Shown piece by piece: positions 62,697 to 64,000 of a DNA stretch of 64,000 nt. Where the stretch lies: NCBI RefSeq assembly GCF_031451695.1, contig NZ_JARWAM010000006.1, forward strand, positions 124,001 to 188,000. The letters run 5' to 3'. Origin of the DNA: Franzmannia qiaohouensis. GTDB taxonomy: Bacteria; Pseudomonadota; Gammaproteobacteria; Pseudomonadales; Halomonadaceae. Within the stretch, counting starts at the first letter, position 1; each line of letters begins with the position of its first letter. The position numbers were made by a program, and so were the translations under genes. The notes beneath the pieces were generated by a model. The model saw only the letters and a program-made list of their open reading frames with translations, had not been told where the DNA came from and made no database searches.

Positions 62697-63197
62697 CTAC
62701 TTGTCGTACGACTCTCCCTCCAGCCCATCCAGCAGCTTGCCGAGCAGCTGGCCGAGCGCTGCCTGCTCTTCACGGCTCAACGCCGCCAGCATGTTCGCCT
62801 CGTTCGCCACATGCAGCGGGACGAGCCGGTTAATCAGCGCCAGTCCATCGTCCGTCAACGACACCAGGGTGCCACGACGGTCGTCGGGATTGGGATTACG
62901 CCTGATCAGCCCCGCCCGCTCCAGGCGATCCAGCCGGTTGGTCATGCCCCCGGACGAGACCATCAGCGCGCCGAACAGCTGGGTCGGCGTCAGTGCATAG
63001 GGCGCCCCGGCGCGGCGCAGGGTCGCCAGCACGTCGAACTCTCCCGGCTGCAGGTCATGCGCCTTGAAGAAAGCCTCGAGCCGGTTGCGGGTATGCAACT
63101 GGCTGGTCTTCAGGTAGCCGACCACCTCCATCGGGAGCAGGTCAAGGTCAGGCATCTCGCGCTGCCACTGGGTGATCGCCGATTTCACTCTGTTCAT
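62697..63197 (-). CDS. MarR family transcriptional regulator
   Basis: A 166-residue winged-helix protein: FDVLATLRRAGAPYALTPTQLFGALMVSSGGMTNRLDRLERAGLIRRNPNPDDRRGTLVSLTD is the DNA-binding region at about residues 55-118, with the DDRRG wing. Start at 63197 follows AGGTGG; an in-frame TTG at 63203 is dispensable. Divergent from an EamA transporter with two tandem operators between. Confidence 0.94.
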   Translation of the reverse strand: MNRVKSAITQWQREMPDLDLLPMEVVGYLKTSQLHTRNRLEAFFKAHDLQPGEFDVLATLRRAGAPYALTPTQLFGALMVSSGGMTNRLDRLERAGLIRRNPNPDDRRGTLVSLTDDGLALINRLVPLHVANEANMLAALSREEQAALGQLLGKLLDGLEGESYDK

Positions 63198-63208
63198 TGC
63201 CAACCACC

Positions 63209-63226
63209 TATCTTGGTACTAAGATA
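63209..63226. promoter_or_regulatory. MarR operator 1
   Basis: TATCTT-GGTACT-AAGATA, a perfect 6-bp inverted repeat 11 bases upstream of marR. Confidence 0.75.
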
Positions 63227-63229
63227 TTT

Positions 63230-63247
63230 TATCTCGACGACAAGATA
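63230..63247. promoter_or_regulatory. MarR operator 2
   Basis: TATCTCG-ACGA-CAAGATA, an inverted repeat with one mismatch. Its centre is 21 bases from that of operator 1, two helical turns. A further half-site GTCGAGAT lies at about 63269-63276, in front of the transporter gene. Confidence 0.75.
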
Positions 63248-63288
63248 CTTTTTGAAGAGATACTTTATGTCGAGATTTAGGAGGAATG

Positions 63289-64000
63289 ATGTCGAATGCA
63301 CGACTGCCGCGCAAGGGTGCGGACCGACACGGGCTCTACGCCCTGGGCTGCCTGCTGCTGGTGGGTACTTTCCTGGCGCTGTCGCTGGTAGTGGCCAAGC
63401 TGGCCGACGGTGCAGGAGCACCGCGGCTGACCTTCCTGATGGCCGCCATGACGAGGGCCGGCCTGGTGCTGAGCGCGATCGGAGCGATACAGCGTCAGAC
63501 GATGAGGATCAATCTGCGCAGCCTGGAGTATGCCGCCGTGGCGGGCGCCTTGTTCGCCGTACCCAACGCCTTGGCCTTCCTGGCGATACGCCACGTCGGG
63601 GCCGGGTTCATCTCGCTCAGCTTCGCCTTCCCGATCCTGATCACCTGGGTGCTGGCCGTTTGGCTGAGCCTGGAGCGCTTGCGCGCCCTACGCCTGCTGG
63701 GCGTGCTATTAGGGCTCTCCGGCGGGCTGGTGCTGGCCACGGCCAAGGCCGGTGGCGCAGGCGATGCCCAGGGCTGGGTGCTGCTGGTATTGGCCATGCC
63801 GCTACTGATCGCGCTGGGCAACATCTACCGCACCCTGCGTTGGCCGACAGGCACCTCGCCGGTGTTCCTGGCAGCCCTGATGATGTTCGGCGGCGCCACG
63901 ACGCTGCTGCCCTTCGTGCTGCTGTTCGAGCCCGGCGAGTACCAGGCACTGCTGACAAGCGGGGCCGCGATGCGTCTGCTGCTGGTGGAAATCGCCGTAT
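63289..64000 (+). CDS. EamA/DMT family transporter (partial)
   Basis: The first 237 residues of an inner-membrane protein; the gene continues beyond the window. Successive hydrophobic helices begin YALGCLLLVGTFLALSLVVAK, and the EamA pattern NALAFLAIRHVGAGFISLSFAFPILITWVLAVWL lies near residues 95-130. DMT proteins export or import small metabolites; substrate unknown. Start at 63289 follows AGGAGGA, with an in-frame ATG one codon earlier. Divergent from marR and probably repressed by it. Confidence 0.87.
   Translation, partial: MSNARLPRKGADRHGLYALGCLLLVGTFLALSLVVAKLADGAGAPRLTFLMAAMTRAGLVLSAIGAIQRQTMRINLRSLEYAAVAGALFAVPNALAFLAIRHVGAGFISLSFAFPILITWVLAVWLSLERLRALRLLGVLLGLSGGLVLATAKAGGAGDAQGWVLLVLAMPLLIALGNIYRTLRWPTGTSPVFLAALMMFGGATTLLPFVLLFEPGEYQALLTSGAAMRLLLVEIAV

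Overview
The window looks like chromosomal DNA of a halophilic gammaproteobacterium of the Halomonadaceae (Halomonas or a close relative). Reasons: high GC content by eye, the gamma-proteobacterial order hemA-prfA-prmC-moeB opposite lolB-ispE-tRNA(Gln)-prs-rplY-pth-ychF, an ectoine hydroxylase gene (ectD), and many compact divergent regulator/target pairs. Genus is an inference; no 16S gene is present. I see no insertion sequence, prophage, CRISPR array or replication origin, and no gene-free stretch above 300 bases.

Region 1 (1-20.4 kb) is mostly core genome. Minus-strand genes run hemA, prfA, prmC, lrp, moeB, a LysR regulator, then a putrescine-degradation pair (puuB and a truncated puuA). 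Facing away from hemA are a TPR lipoprotein, lolB, ispE, tRNA-Gln, prs, rplY, pth and ychF, followed by tRNA-Met, aminopeptidase apeB, tail-specific protease prc and the exported-looking ligase ligB. Three well-formed hairpin terminators and one near-consensus sigma-70 promoter can be read directly.

Region 2 (20.4-33 kb) is accessory metabolism and regulation: an ECF42-type sigma factor with its YciI/DGPF partner, a LysE exporter, trpI/trpBA, a LysR/azoreductase pair, an OmpA-like protein, and an SDR/TetR/MFS/MmyB-regulator block with two matching TetR-type operators.

Region 3 (33-41.5 kb) holds a CysB-type regulator with a complete sulfate ABC importer (sbp-cysT-cysW-cysA), a VOC protein, an MFS/Lrp pair and an Ada-type alkylation response gene that overlaps its neighbour tail to tail.

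Region 4 (41.7-55 kb) has small enzymes (ABM, histidine phosphatase, VOC, GNAT, DUF899, AhpD-like, PhzF, arylamine N-acetyltransferase), a second copy of the LysR/azoreductase module, ectD, and the most interesting block: padR, MFS transporter, arsH and a metallophosphoesterase. These are tightly packed on one strand, with two matching inverted repeats in front of padR and in front of the transporter. The PadR protein has a vicinal cysteine pair in its DNA-binding domain plus one further cysteine. I propose it as a candidate thiol/arsenical-responsive detoxification operon.

Region 5 (54.3-64 kb) has a GntR/UTRA regulator divergent from a TAXI-type TRAP transporter and an aspartase/fumarase-superfamily lyase (a candidate catabolic cluster of unknown substrate), then LysR/DUF1127, Lrp/LysE and MarR/EamA divergent pairs, each with a readable inverted repeat in the shared promoter. 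The last gene runs off the window.

Functions are assigned from protein motifs and gene context read by eye; no database search was run.
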